DNA of 64,000 bases. It comes from Lignipirellula cremea. Lineage in GTDB: Bacteria > Planctomycetota > Planctomycetia > Pirellulales > Pirellulaceae. The notes below the pieces were generated by a model, which worked only from the letters and a program-made list of their open reading frames with translations, was not told the DNA's origin and made no database searches. Positions 17,533-25,557 of this stretch are shown here, in pieces; position 1 is the first letter of the stretch; the number at the start of each line of letters is the position of its first letter. The translations under genes were made by a program, and so were the position numbers. The stretch lies in the NCBI RefSeq assembly GCF_007751035.1, contig NZ_CP036433.1:5065001-5129000 (forward strand), read 5' to 3'.

Positions 17533-19347
17533 GTGAGTAATGCGGAACCAGGGAAACGGGAAGTCCCGCCCGAGCGACCACTGCCCTCGCCGCAACCGTC
17601 CCCATCAGGCGAACGTCATCTGCCTCCGCCGCTCCCGCGTGAAGCGCGACTCCCGCCGCCTTTGCCTGGTAAAGAAGCCTCGCCAGCCTCCCCAGGCGCG
17701 CCCAGCAATCCAGCGCCCGTTCCTCCGTCGTCGCCTACTGCGGAGAATGCGACCACGCCCGTGCCGCGGAAACCCTCCCCGGGCGAGACACGGTCGTCTC
17801 CCGTCGCGGGGGCTCCTGGCGTCATTCAGCGTCCCATTCCTCTGGATCTGGCTTCGCCCTTTGAGCCGCCTGTGCCTCCGCCTGTTTGCTCGGCGTCGAC
17901 TTCCGGGGGTTCGTCGGCGAACGAGCCATCCACCGGTTCACGGTCGGGCCCGCGGCGTGCCGCTCGTCGGCGTTCTCTTGTGGGCGGTCGGTGGAATCGC
18001 TGGGCAATCGTCCTGGGCGGGCTGGCGGCCTTCCTGTTGCTGGGGCTTTTGCTAACGCTGTACAGCCAGCCGGCAACCCTGGCCACCGGCGATGCCGCGA
18101 GAGATCCGCACACTGGCGACACTCGCAAGTGGGACGGAGAGCAACACCTCGCCCATGATCGTGAGCCAACGGACGAGCCTGCCGGCGTCGTGGAAACCCA
18201 GGCGGATTCGGCGACTTCCGCCGCTCCCGCGTCCCTCGCTGACACGGGGCTCGCTCTCGCTACTGGCGATGTTGCTGGTGAACACGTTGCCTCGCGACCG
18301 GACCCGTCGCGAATCGCCGCGGCGACGGCTCCGACATCAACCGCGGAAGCGAGCCCCACAGATCCTGCGCCAGCTCCAACGGTTCCCCCGGTTGCCAGCA
18401 GGCCGCCGGTTGCCAGGGTGCGGTCGCCGCTGCCTGGCGCCAGCGATTTGATCCGGTCTAATGAAGCCCTGGAAAAGAAATATGGAGAGCGACTGACCGA
18501 ACCGCTGCCGGCAGACGAGAAGTCTCGCCTGGCGCAGCTGCTGTACGAGGACGCACTCAACCTGGAAGCTCCGGCCGACCGCTTTGTTCGCTGGCAGCTG
18601 GCGCTCGAGCTGGCTCTGAAGTCGGGCCATACCGACGTCGCACATCAAACGGTCGAACGCTTGAACGAACAGTTCCAGGGCGACCCGTTCGCTCGTCGCT
18701 GGCAGGCTCTGCAGGGACTGGCCGAAGTCGCCAGGACGACGGAGCAACGACTGGAGCTGGCTCAGCGCGGCCTGGTGTTATCCGACGAATTGATTGAGCT
18801 GCGACGGTACGACGACGCCCGGCCGGCAGCCGAACTGGCGTTGTCGCTGGGACGCCGGGCCCGCAGCGGTCCGTTCCAGATCCAGGCCCGCGACACGCTG
18901 GCAGATATCGACCATTGGAAAGAGCTGGAGGAGGCCAACACGGCGGCTCTCACCACGCTGGCGGTTCGCCCAGACGACCCGGTCGCACTGATGCATCGCG
19001 GTCGTTACCTGTGCCTGGTGCAGGGCGACTGGAACCGCGGATTGCCGTTGCTCCGCAACTCGGGGGTGGAGGCGGCCGTGCAGGCCGTCGCGCGGGAGAC
19101 TGCCGCTCCGATGACCGCCGAAGAACGGATCGCGACTGCCGAAGCGTGGCGGAATCTGGCATTCTCTGACAGCAGTTTCCAGGGATTCTACAGCCGCGCC
19201 CTGGCGTGGTACGCCGTGGCCCAGCCGTTCGCATCGGGGGAGCAGCTCGCGCTTATTGACCGCCGCTTGAAAGAAATCGGCCGACAGAATCTGTCGCCCC
19301 GCCAGATCGACGCCGCCCGGATCGTAGTGCAGGCGATCGACCGTTAG
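17533..19347 (+). CDS. Proline-rich, single-pass membrane protein with helical-repeat C-terminus
   Basis: A 604-residue protein if it starts at GTG 17533, which has AAGGGGG about 8 bases upstream and a candidate promoter just before it. The frame is open back to 17470. Residues 1-130 are a low-complexity Pro/Ser region, probably cytoplasmic. A basic patch (RRAARRR) precedes one transmembrane helix (about 155-177, AIVLGGLAAFLLLGLLLTL). After a Ser/Thr/Ala/Pro linker (180-310), residues about 320-604 are Ala/Leu/Arg-rich amphipathic helices with a TPR-like look (ALELALKSG, AAELALSLGRRAR, DPVALMHRGRYL). No enzyme motif is present. Similar architectures in planctomycetes are annotated hypothetical. 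The C-terminal helical domain may bind partners outside the cytoplasm (inference). Confidence 0.65.
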   Translation: MSNAEPGKREVPPERPLPSPQPSPSGERHLPPPLPREARLPPPLPGKEASPASPGAPSNPAPVPPSSPTAENATTPVPRKPSPGETRSSPVAGAPGVIQRPIPLDLASPFEPPVPPPVCSASTSGGSSANEPSTGSRSGPRRAARRRSLVGGRWNRWAIVLGGLAAFLLLGLLLTLYSQPATLATGDAARDPHTGDTRKWDGEQHLAHDREPTDEPAGVVETQADSATSAAPASLADTGLALATGDVAGEHVASRPDPSRIAAATAPTSTAEASPTDPAPAPTVPPVASRPPVARVRSPLPGASDLIRSNEALEKKYGERLTEPLPADEKSRLAQLLYEDALNLEAPADRFVRWQLALELALKSGHTDVAHQTVERLNEQFQGDPFARRWQALQGLAEVARTTEQRLELAQRGLVLSDELIELRRYDDARPAAELALSLGRRARSGPFQIQARDTLADIDHWKELEEANTAALTTLAVRPDDPVALMHRGRYLCLVQGDWNRGLPLLRNSGVEAAVQAVARETAAPMTAEERIATAEAWRNLAFSDSSFQGFYSRALAWYAVAQPFASGEQLALIDRRLKEIGRQNLSPRQIDAARIVVQAIDR

Positions 19348-19513
19348 GACTTCTGGTCGCCGCTGGAGTCGCCGGGTTTCGACCGAACGCCACACTGCAG
19401 AATTGGACAGGGCGCCTGTGGTCCTTTAAGATCGCGTGCTCTGTCTGGCGCAACAACTTGCGCCGTACCAAGGACGTTTTCTTATCCAGGCTGACGACGA
19501 AAAAAGGCTTTCG

Positions 19514-21904
19514 ATGAAACATAAACTGGCGGCGTGGTTGCTGGCAGGCTTGCTACTTCAGGGGTCGCTCCTGCAGGCGCACCCGGGACATGATCCCGAT
19601 GAAGACGAACCGCCGGCCGTATTCGTTTACGACAAGCCCGAGGTGGAGGTCGCTGCGACCTTGCTGGAGAATCCCCTGGCCTATGATGCGTCCGCCGCAG
19701 CGGTAGGCGAGGCAGTCTGGTTCGCCTGGCTGGAGTTTGTGCCGGAACAGGGAGACGCCCTCTGGGTCGGTCGCCGGCAGGACGACGCCTGGACCGTGAA
19801 GCAGAAGGTGCGGCAATACATGGACGGCTGCGCCAACCCGAACCTGACACGCGACTCCGACGATCGGCTCTGGCTGAGCTTTGAGGCCCGCGTTGATAAC
19901 GCCTGGGATGTGTACGCCGTACGCATCGATGACCAGGGAAAACCGCAGCAGGAGCCGCTGCCAGTGAGTCCCGCCAAAGGGCCGGCAGACACGCGTCACA
20001 CGGTTACGGCCGACCGGCAGGGCGGACTCTGGTTCGTCTGGCAAACGGACAATCAGGGCCAGTTCGATATTGTCGCGCGTCGCTTCAACACGCGCGACAA
20101 AACCTGGAACCGCGCCTTTCGCGTCAGCGGGAACGATCGGGGCGACTGGAATCCCCAGGCCGCCATCGATTCCCAGGGAAAGCTGTCGGTCGTCTGGGAT
20201 GGCTTCGACGGTGAGAGTTATAACGTTTACCTGCGGTCCTTTGCCGACGACGCCTGGGGCCCCACCCTGGCCGTCGCTGCAGGCCCGACCTTCGAAGGCC
20301 GGGCGGTGATCGCCATCGACCGGCAGGATCGACGCTGGGTCGCCTGGGAAGAAGGCGGCGACAACTGGGGCCGGCCGTACCGCGGTATTCTGACTCCGCT
20401 GATTAACGATCAGCTGGGCCCGTTGCATCGCTACCGTCGATTGCACGTGGCGATCGTGTCGGAATCGGGACGACTGCAGCAACTGCCAGAACCGTTGCCG
20501 GCGCCGCAGTGGGATGCGGCGGCCAGGCGGAAGCATCCGTCGGGGGAGATCAAACACACGGGCGCCTTTTACGAGCGACCGCGCCTGTCGGTCGATGGCG
20601 ACGGCCGGGTCTGGCTCGCCTATCGCCACTTCTATACGCCGTGGCTTGGCGTTGAACACAAGGGACATGTCGAGCAGGGCTGGGGCGTTTACGCCCGTTA
20701 CTATGGCGACCAGGGCTGGTCCCCGCTCCAGCAGTTCGACATCGGCCAGGGCGACGGCATGCAGCGGCTGGAACTGGCCCCGTCCGGCGACGGGCTGGTC
20801 GCGGCGTTTACCACCGGCCGCACGCATCGCACGCCTGACAAGCGTCCCCGCGGCGTCGTGCTGGCTCGACTGGCTGGAGACAAACCGGCTGCAGGAGAGC
20901 TGAAACTGCCGCCGGGAGCGCCGCTGGTGGAAGCCGACTTCCATCCGTTCCGCCCGCCGGTCCGGCCGACGGCGACCATCGCCGGCCAGCAGCAACAGCT
21001 GTTCTTTGGCGACCTGCATCGGCATACGGACCTGTCGCTCTGTCGCGTGCCGATGGATGGCACCATCGAAGACGCTTACCGCTACGCCAGCGATGTGGCC
21101 CGGCTGGATTTCCTGGGCATCACCGATCACTCCCGCGATATCGCGCAGGGCGATCCGCTTAGCCAGTTATGGTGGCGCAGCCGGAAGGAGGTCTATCGCC
21201 ACCAGGCAGGCGATGTCTTTCTTCCCTTTTATGCGTACGAGCGCAGCCATGGCGACACGGCCGACCACAACGTGATCTCGCTCCGCGGCGACATGCTGCG
21301 GCCGCACACGTATCCGGTGCCGCAGTTCTGGAAGGAGCTTGACGAACAAACCATCACCATTCCCCACCAGCCCATTCGTCGGAACACCTGGGAGTACCAG
21401 GACGACGCCCTGCGACCGCTGCTGGAGATCTTCCAGGGTTGCCGTGATACGTCGATCGAAGAGGACGCCCATCGCGGACTGGGGAAAGGTTTTCTGCTGG
21501 GCTTCATCGCCAGCAGCGACCACTCTTCGACCTCGGCCAGCTACGCCTGTGTCTGGGCGCCCCAGGCGACGCGGCCCTCTATCTTTGACGCGTTCAAAGC
21601 CCGCCGCACCTATGGAGCGACGGCCCGGATTGAACTGATCGCCCAGGCCGGCGAGCACTGGATGGGGGAAGAAATCGCCGGCGGCAAGCTGCCGCCGCTG
21701 CGGCTCAAGGCGACCGGAACCGACATCATCCGTAGCGTAGAGCTGGTCGTCGACGGGAAGGTGGTGAAGGAGTTCTCTCCGTTGAAAAAGCAGATTGAGA
21801 TCGCCCACGACCTGGACCTGGCCGGCTCGCACTTTGTCTATTTCCATCTGACGCAGGTCGACGGGAACGAAGCCTGGTCTTCGCCGTTCTTTCTGCGCCC
21901 CTGA
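19514..21904 (+). CDS. Secreted propeller-PHP protein (DUF3604-type)
   Basis: A 796-residue protein with a signal peptide (MKHKLAAWLLAGLLLQGSLLQA). Residues about 45-480 contain repeated WxxW and D-x-D-G-R-x-W motifs (for example DDRLWLSF, QGGLWFVW, DGRVWLAY) of a sialidase-like beta-propeller. From about 495 there is a PHP-type metal-dependent domain: GDLHRHTDLS, then ITDHS near 536, and SSDHSS near 668, the histidine/aspartate signatures of DUF3604/PHP phosphoesterases. The ATG at 19514 has AAGG 9 bases upstream and starts the signal peptide; the longer frame to 19436 lacks one. A weak promoter-like pair (TTGGAC 19403, TAAGAT 19427) precedes it. It probably acts in the periplasm on phosphoester or carbohydrate substrates, which cannot be named. 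Confidence 0.75.
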   Translation: MKHKLAAWLLAGLLLQGSLLQAHPGHDPDEDEPPAVFVYDKPEVEVAATLLENPLAYDASAAAVGEAVWFAWLEFVPEQGDALWVGRRQDDAWTVKQKVRQYMDGCANPNLTRDSDDRLWLSFEARVDNAWDVYAVRIDDQGKPQQEPLPVSPAKGPADTRHTVTADRQGGLWFVWQTDNQGQFDIVARRFNTRDKTWNRAFRVSGNDRGDWNPQAAIDSQGKLSVVWDGFDGESYNVYLRSFADDAWGPTLAVAAGPTFEGRAVIAIDRQDRRWVAWEEGGDNWGRPYRGILTPLINDQLGPLHRYRRLHVAIVSESGRLQQLPEPLPAPQWDAAARRKHPSGEIKHTGAFYERPRLSVDGDGRVWLAYRHFYTPWLGVEHKGHVEQGWGVYARYYGDQGWSPLQQFDIGQGDGMQRLELAPSGDGLVAAFTTGRTHRTPDKRPRGVVLARLAGDKPAAGELKLPPGAPLVEADFHPFRPPVRPTATIAGQQQQLFFGDLHRHTDLSLCRVPMDGTIEDAYRYASDVARLDFLGITDHSRDIAQGDPLSQLWWRSRKEVYRHQAGDVFLPFYAYERSHGDTADHNVISLRGDMLRPHTYPVPQFWKELDEQTITIPHQPIRRNTWEYQDDALRPLLEIFQGCRDTSIEEDAHRGLGKGFLLGFIASSDHSSTSASYACVWAPQATRPSIFDAFKARRTYGATARIELIAQAGEHWMGEEIAGGKLPPLRLKATGTDIIRSVELVVDGKVVKEFSPLKKQIEIAHDLDLAGSHFVYFHLTQVDGNEAWSSPFFLRP

Positions 21905-21934
21905 TCCAGGTCCACGACAAGACCTTCTGCAGCT

Positions 21935-23608
21935 CTAGGCGGTTTCCTGCTCCGCCAGGCCGTGATCTTTGATCATCGTTTCGCGGATTTTGAACTTCTG
22001 GATTTTGCCGGTTACGGTTTGCGGGAACTCGGCGACAAAGCGAATGTAGCGCGGCGCCTTGTAGTGGGCCAGGCTGCAGCGGCAGAACTCCCGCACGTCG
22101 GCCTCATCCAACTGCGCGCCCTGTTTGAGTTTGATCCAGGCGCATAACTCCTCGCCGTACTTCTCGTCGGGCACGCCCAGCACGACGGCCTGTTCAATGG
22201 CGTCGTGGGTGAACAGGAACTCTTCAATTTCCCGCGGATAGATGTTCTCGCCGCCGCGGATCACCATATCTTTCATCCGGCCGGTGATGCGGTAATAGCC
22301 GTTGGGCAGGCGGATCGCCAGATCGCCCGAGTGCAGAAAGCCGTCGCTGTCGATCGCCGCCGCGGTCGCTGCCGGATCGCCGTAATAGCCCAGCATGACG
22401 ACATGCCCGCGACTGCAGATTTCTCCTTGCTGGTTATCGCCGCACACCTGCTGCGTTTCCGGATCGACCAGTTTCACTTCGATGCCGGGCAGCGGTTTGC
22501 CGACAGTTTCCACGCGGAGTTGGATCGGGTCGTCGACATCGGTCTGCGTCACCACCGGCGAGGCTTCCGTCTGGCCGTAAGCGATGGTGATATCTTTGGC
22601 GCCCATCTTGTCGATCACCTGCCGCATGACTTCGATCGGACACGGGCTTCCCGACATGATGCCCGTCCGCAAAGAGGAAAGATCGCGGCCCGCAAACGTG
22701 GGATGCTGCAGCTGGGCGATGAACATCGTCGGCACGCCGTAAAGTACGGTCGCCTTTCCTTGTTCAATGGCGTCGAGCGTCGCTTCGGGCTGGAAGTACT
22801 CAGCTGGCAGGATCATCGCGGCGCCGTGCACGACGGAGCAGAGCGTGCCCAGGACGCAGCCAAAGCAGTGGTAAAAAGGCACGGGAATGCAGATGCGGTC
22901 CTCGGCCGTGATCCGCTGACGCTGGCCAATGTAGTAGGCGTTGAGCAGAATATTTCGGTGGCTCAGCATGGCTGCTTTGGGAAAGCCCGTTGTGCCCGAG
23001 GTGTACTGGATGTTGATCGGCTCCAGCGGGTCCAGGGTGCGGCCGACCGAGTCCAGCATTTCCAGCGGCAGGGCCGAGCCCGCGTCGAGCAGATCGCTCC
23101 AGCCCAGCACGCCGGCGGGCGGTTCGCCGTTGATCGCGACGACCGCTTTGAGGTGCGGATATTCGTCCGACTGCAGCATGCCGCGTTCCGCGTGAGCCAG
23201 GTCGGGGCAGATCTCCGCCAGCATGGCGAAATAGTCCGACGTCTTGAACCGGTCGACCAGAAACAGTGCTTTCGCATCGCTCTGTTTCAGCACAAACCGC
23301 AACTCAAACGGCCGGTATGCCGGGTTCACCGTGACCAGCACCGCCCCGATCCGAGCGGTAGCAAACTGCAGCAGGACCCATTCCGGTTTGTTGGTCGCCC
23401 ACACGGCCACATGGTCGCCCTTGCCCAGACCGATCCCGGCCAGACCGCAGGCCACGCGGTCGACTTCCTGTTGAAACTGTCGCCAGGTCCACCGTAAACC
23501 GAGGCCGGGGAAAACCAGCGCATCGCGATCCCCATATCGGGCGACCGTCCCGGCCAGCACCTGGCCAATGGTGAGTCCATCCACCCAGGGAGAAGTCGAA
23601 TCCGCCAT
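21935..23608 (-). CDS. AMP-dependent acyl-CoA synthetase
   Basis: A 557-residue ANL-superfamily enzyme that activates a carboxylic acid to acyl-AMP and then to acyl-CoA. The P-loop-like motif YTSGTTGFPKAAMLSH lies near residue 200, GQTEASP near 340, the hinge GRMKDMVIRGGENIYPREIEEF near 435 and the catalytic lysine motif TGKIQKFKIRE near 540. Length and motifs fit medium- or long-chain fatty acyl-CoA ligases (FadD/AcsA-like) rather than acetyl-CoA synthetase. The ATG at 23608 has GGAG 7 bases upstream. It is cytoplasmic and is convergent with the propeller-PHP gene (30 bp between stops). No beta-oxidation genes are adjacent, so chain-length preference is open. Confidence 0.92.
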   Translation of the reverse strand: MADSTSPWVDGLTIGQVLAGTVARYGDRDALVFPGLGLRWTWRQFQQEVDRVACGLAGIGLGKGDHVAVWATNKPEWVLLQFATARIGAVLVTVNPAYRPFELRFVLKQSDAKALFLVDRFKTSDYFAMLAEICPDLAHAERGMLQSDEYPHLKAVVAINGEPPAGVLGWSDLLDAGSALPLEMLDSVGRTLDPLEPINIQYTSGTTGFPKAAMLSHRNILLNAYYIGQRQRITAEDRICIPVPFYHCFGCVLGTLCSVVHGAAMILPAEYFQPEATLDAIEQGKATVLYGVPTMFIAQLQHPTFAGRDLSSLRTGIMSGSPCPIEVMRQVIDKMGAKDITIAYGQTEASPVVTQTDVDDPIQLRVETVGKPLPGIEVKLVDPETQQVCGDNQQGEICSRGHVVMLGYYGDPAATAAAIDSDGFLHSGDLAIRLPNGYYRITGRMKDMVIRGGENIYPREIEEFLFTHDAIEQAVVLGVPDEKYGEELCAWIKLKQGAQLDEADVREFCRCSLAHYKAPRYIRFVAEFPQTVTGKIQKFKIRETMIKDHGLAEQETA

Positions 23609-23733
23609 GGTTCGCTCCAGAAAAGGAGAGGTGAAAAGTGACGCCCTTGGAAGGGCCGTTGCAACTCTTCGAGTCTAACAGACCTGGCGCCTGGACGAAA
23701 ATATAACTTCGCCAGAGAAGCGATTTCGTGCGG

Positions 23734-23799
23734 GACAGGTTTGCAACCTGTCATCGCTCCCAGCGACTGCATGGTGAACAAGCAGGTGAAAAACCTGCT
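23734..23799. repeat. Two related short palindromes in a divergent intergenic region
   Basis: Two hairpins lie 28 bp apart: GACAGGTT-TGC-AACCTGTC (23734-23752) and AGCAGGT-GAAAA-ACCTGCT (23781-23799). Both share a CAGGT/ACCTG core. They sit between the divergent acyl-CoA synthetase and ABC ATPase genes, where terminators are not expected. They look like members of a dispersed REP-like family, though only these copies were seen in this window. An operator role is the alternative. Confidence 0.5.
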
Positions 23800-23978
23800 C
23801 CACAAAAAGGAAACGACGGTCCGATCTCGTTTTCTGAAGATCGCCGAACCTGACGAGTTTCACCCCCTTGCATGGCGGGCGACATAACGATTTCTCTCCA
23901 ATGCTTGCCGCCGCCCTGCGGGACCGATTACGATTGCAACCGGAACCTGGTGGAAATCGACCTGTGGGAGAAATGTTA

Positions 23979-25532
23979 ATGCCTGTTGTGAAGGGCGCGC
24001 CGCCGATCATTTCCATTCGTGCTGTTGGCAAGCAGTACCCGGGCGTTCGCGCGCTTGACCAGATCTCGTTCGATGTTGCTCGCGGCGAGCTGCACTCGAT
24101 CTGCGGTGAAAACGGCGCCGGGAAAAGTACGCTGATGAAGATTCTCTCCGGCGTGATCCCGGACTTCGAAGGCGAGCTTTTGGTCTGCGGAAGGACGGCG
24201 AACTTCCGCAGCGCCCGGGAGGCCGAGCAGGCCGGCGTCAGCATCATCCACCAGGAGTTGAACCTGGTCGAAGAGCTTTCCGCCGCCGCCAACATCTTTC
24301 TCGGCCGGGAGCTGCGCAACGGACTGGGGCTGCTGGCGCATCGTCAAATGGAAACGGCCGCCCGGGCCCTGCTGCGGGAGCTGGAGTGCGAGATTGATCC
24401 GACCGCCCTGGCCGGCTCGCTCCGCGTCGGCGATCAGCAACTGCTGGAGATCGCCAAGGCGCTGTCCCTGCAGAGCGAGATCCTCATCATGGATGAACCG
24501 ACCAGCGCGCTCACCGAAACCGAAGTCGAGCGGCTGTATCGGGTGATCGAACGACTGCGCGAACGGGGCGTGACGATCCTGTACATCTCGCACAAGATGG
24601 ACGAAGTCTTCCGCCTTTCGGATCGCATCACGGTGCTCCGCGACGGCCGGTGGGTGAGCACGTTGGAGCGGACCGAAACAACGCCCCGAGAGATCACACA
24701 TCTGATGGTCGGACGCGAGATCGAATCGCTGCAGTTGTCCTCCCATCGGCAGGCGGGACCGACCGTGATGCAGGTGGATCATCTGTCCCTGCCCTGGCCG
24801 GGACATGCCCGCAAGTGGCGGTTGAAGGATGTCAGCTTCAGCCTGCGGCAAGGAGAAATTCTGGGCTTTGCCGGCTTGATGGGGGCCGGACGCACCGAGC
24901 TGTTTGAGTGCCTGTTTGGTGCGGCGGCCGACCGTTATGAAGGCCGCGTGCTGTTGAATGGTCAGGAAGTTCGCTTCCGTCATCCGGCCGAAGCCACCCA
25001 GGCGGGCGTCGCCCTGGTGACCGAGGATCGGAAGCGGCTGGGGCTGTTCTCGCAGATGAACGTACGGGAGAACATCACGCTTTGTACGCTCCGCCAGGCC
25101 ACGCTGGGGCCGTTCCTGCTGGGGAGCAAGGAGCGGCAGATGGCGACCCTCATGGTCGACCAACTGGCGGTGAAAACGGCCGGCGTCTCCGCCGCCGTGA
25201 CGAGCCTTTCCGGCGGCAACCAGCAGAAGTGCATCATCGGCCGCTGGCTGCTTACGCAACCCCGCGTGCTGCTGCTTGACGACCCCACCCGCGGCATCGA
25301 TGTCGGCGCCAAGGCTGAACTCTATCGACTGATGAACCAGCTATGCGACGAAGGCATCTCCATCATGCTGACTTCCAGTGAGCTGCCCGAATTGCTCACC
25401 GTGGCCGACCGGATTCTGGTCCTGTGCGAAGGCCGTCTGACGGGCGAGTTCTCCCGCGCCGAAGCAACCGAGCAGAAAATCATGGAGGCCGCCACCGCCT
25501 GCGGCCCGCTCGCCGCCACGGAGCAAACGTGA
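23979..25532 (+). CDS. Sugar-type ABC transporter ATP-binding protein (RbsA/MglA-like), orphan
   Basis: A 517-residue protein with two fused ABC ATPase domains. The first has Walker A GENGAGKST (43-51), the signature LRVGDQQLLEIAKAL and Walker B ILIMDEPTSAL. The second has a degenerate P-loop (GLMGAGRTE), the signature LSGGNQQK and Walker B VLLLDDPTRGIDVGA. This is the pattern of ribose/galactose/xylose importer ATPases. The ATG at 23979 has GGGAG about 8 bases upstream; the frame extends back to 23868 without family similarity. The usual permease and periplasmic binding protein are not adjacent: a beta-helix gene faces it 25 bp downstream. It therefore probably works with permease subunits encoded elsewhere. 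Substrate unknown; pentose or hexose import is typical. Confidence 0.9.
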   Translation: MPVVKGAPPIISIRAVGKQYPGVRALDQISFDVARGELHSICGENGAGKSTLMKILSGVIPDFEGELLVCGRTANFRSAREAEQAGVSIIHQELNLVEELSAAANIFLGRELRNGLGLLAHRQMETAARALLRELECEIDPTALAGSLRVGDQQLLEIAKALSLQSEILIMDEPTSALTETEVERLYRVIERLRERGVTILYISHKMDEVFRLSDRITVLRDGRWVSTLERTETTPREITHLMVGREIESLQLSSHRQAGPTVMQVDHLSLPWPGHARKWRLKDVSFSLRQGEILGFAGLMGAGRTELFECLFGAAADRYEGRVLLNGQEVRFRHPAEATQAGVALVTEDRKRLGLFSQMNVRENITLCTLRQATLGPFLLGSKERQMATLMVDQLAVKTAGVSAAVTSLSGGNQQKCIIGRWLLTQPRVLLLDDPTRGIDVGAKAELYRLMNQLCDEGISIMLTSSELPELLTVADRILVLCEGRLTGEFSRAEATEQKIMEAATACGPLAATEQT

Positions 25533-25557
25533 GGTAACGAAGAGGCGGCGCCGCTTT

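Noticed and set aside
22205-23497. Plus-strand open frame opposite the acyl-CoA synthetase
   Set aside because: The minus-strand gene has all ANL motifs; the plus-strand translation has none and is rich in Arg, His and Asp, as expected for a shadow.
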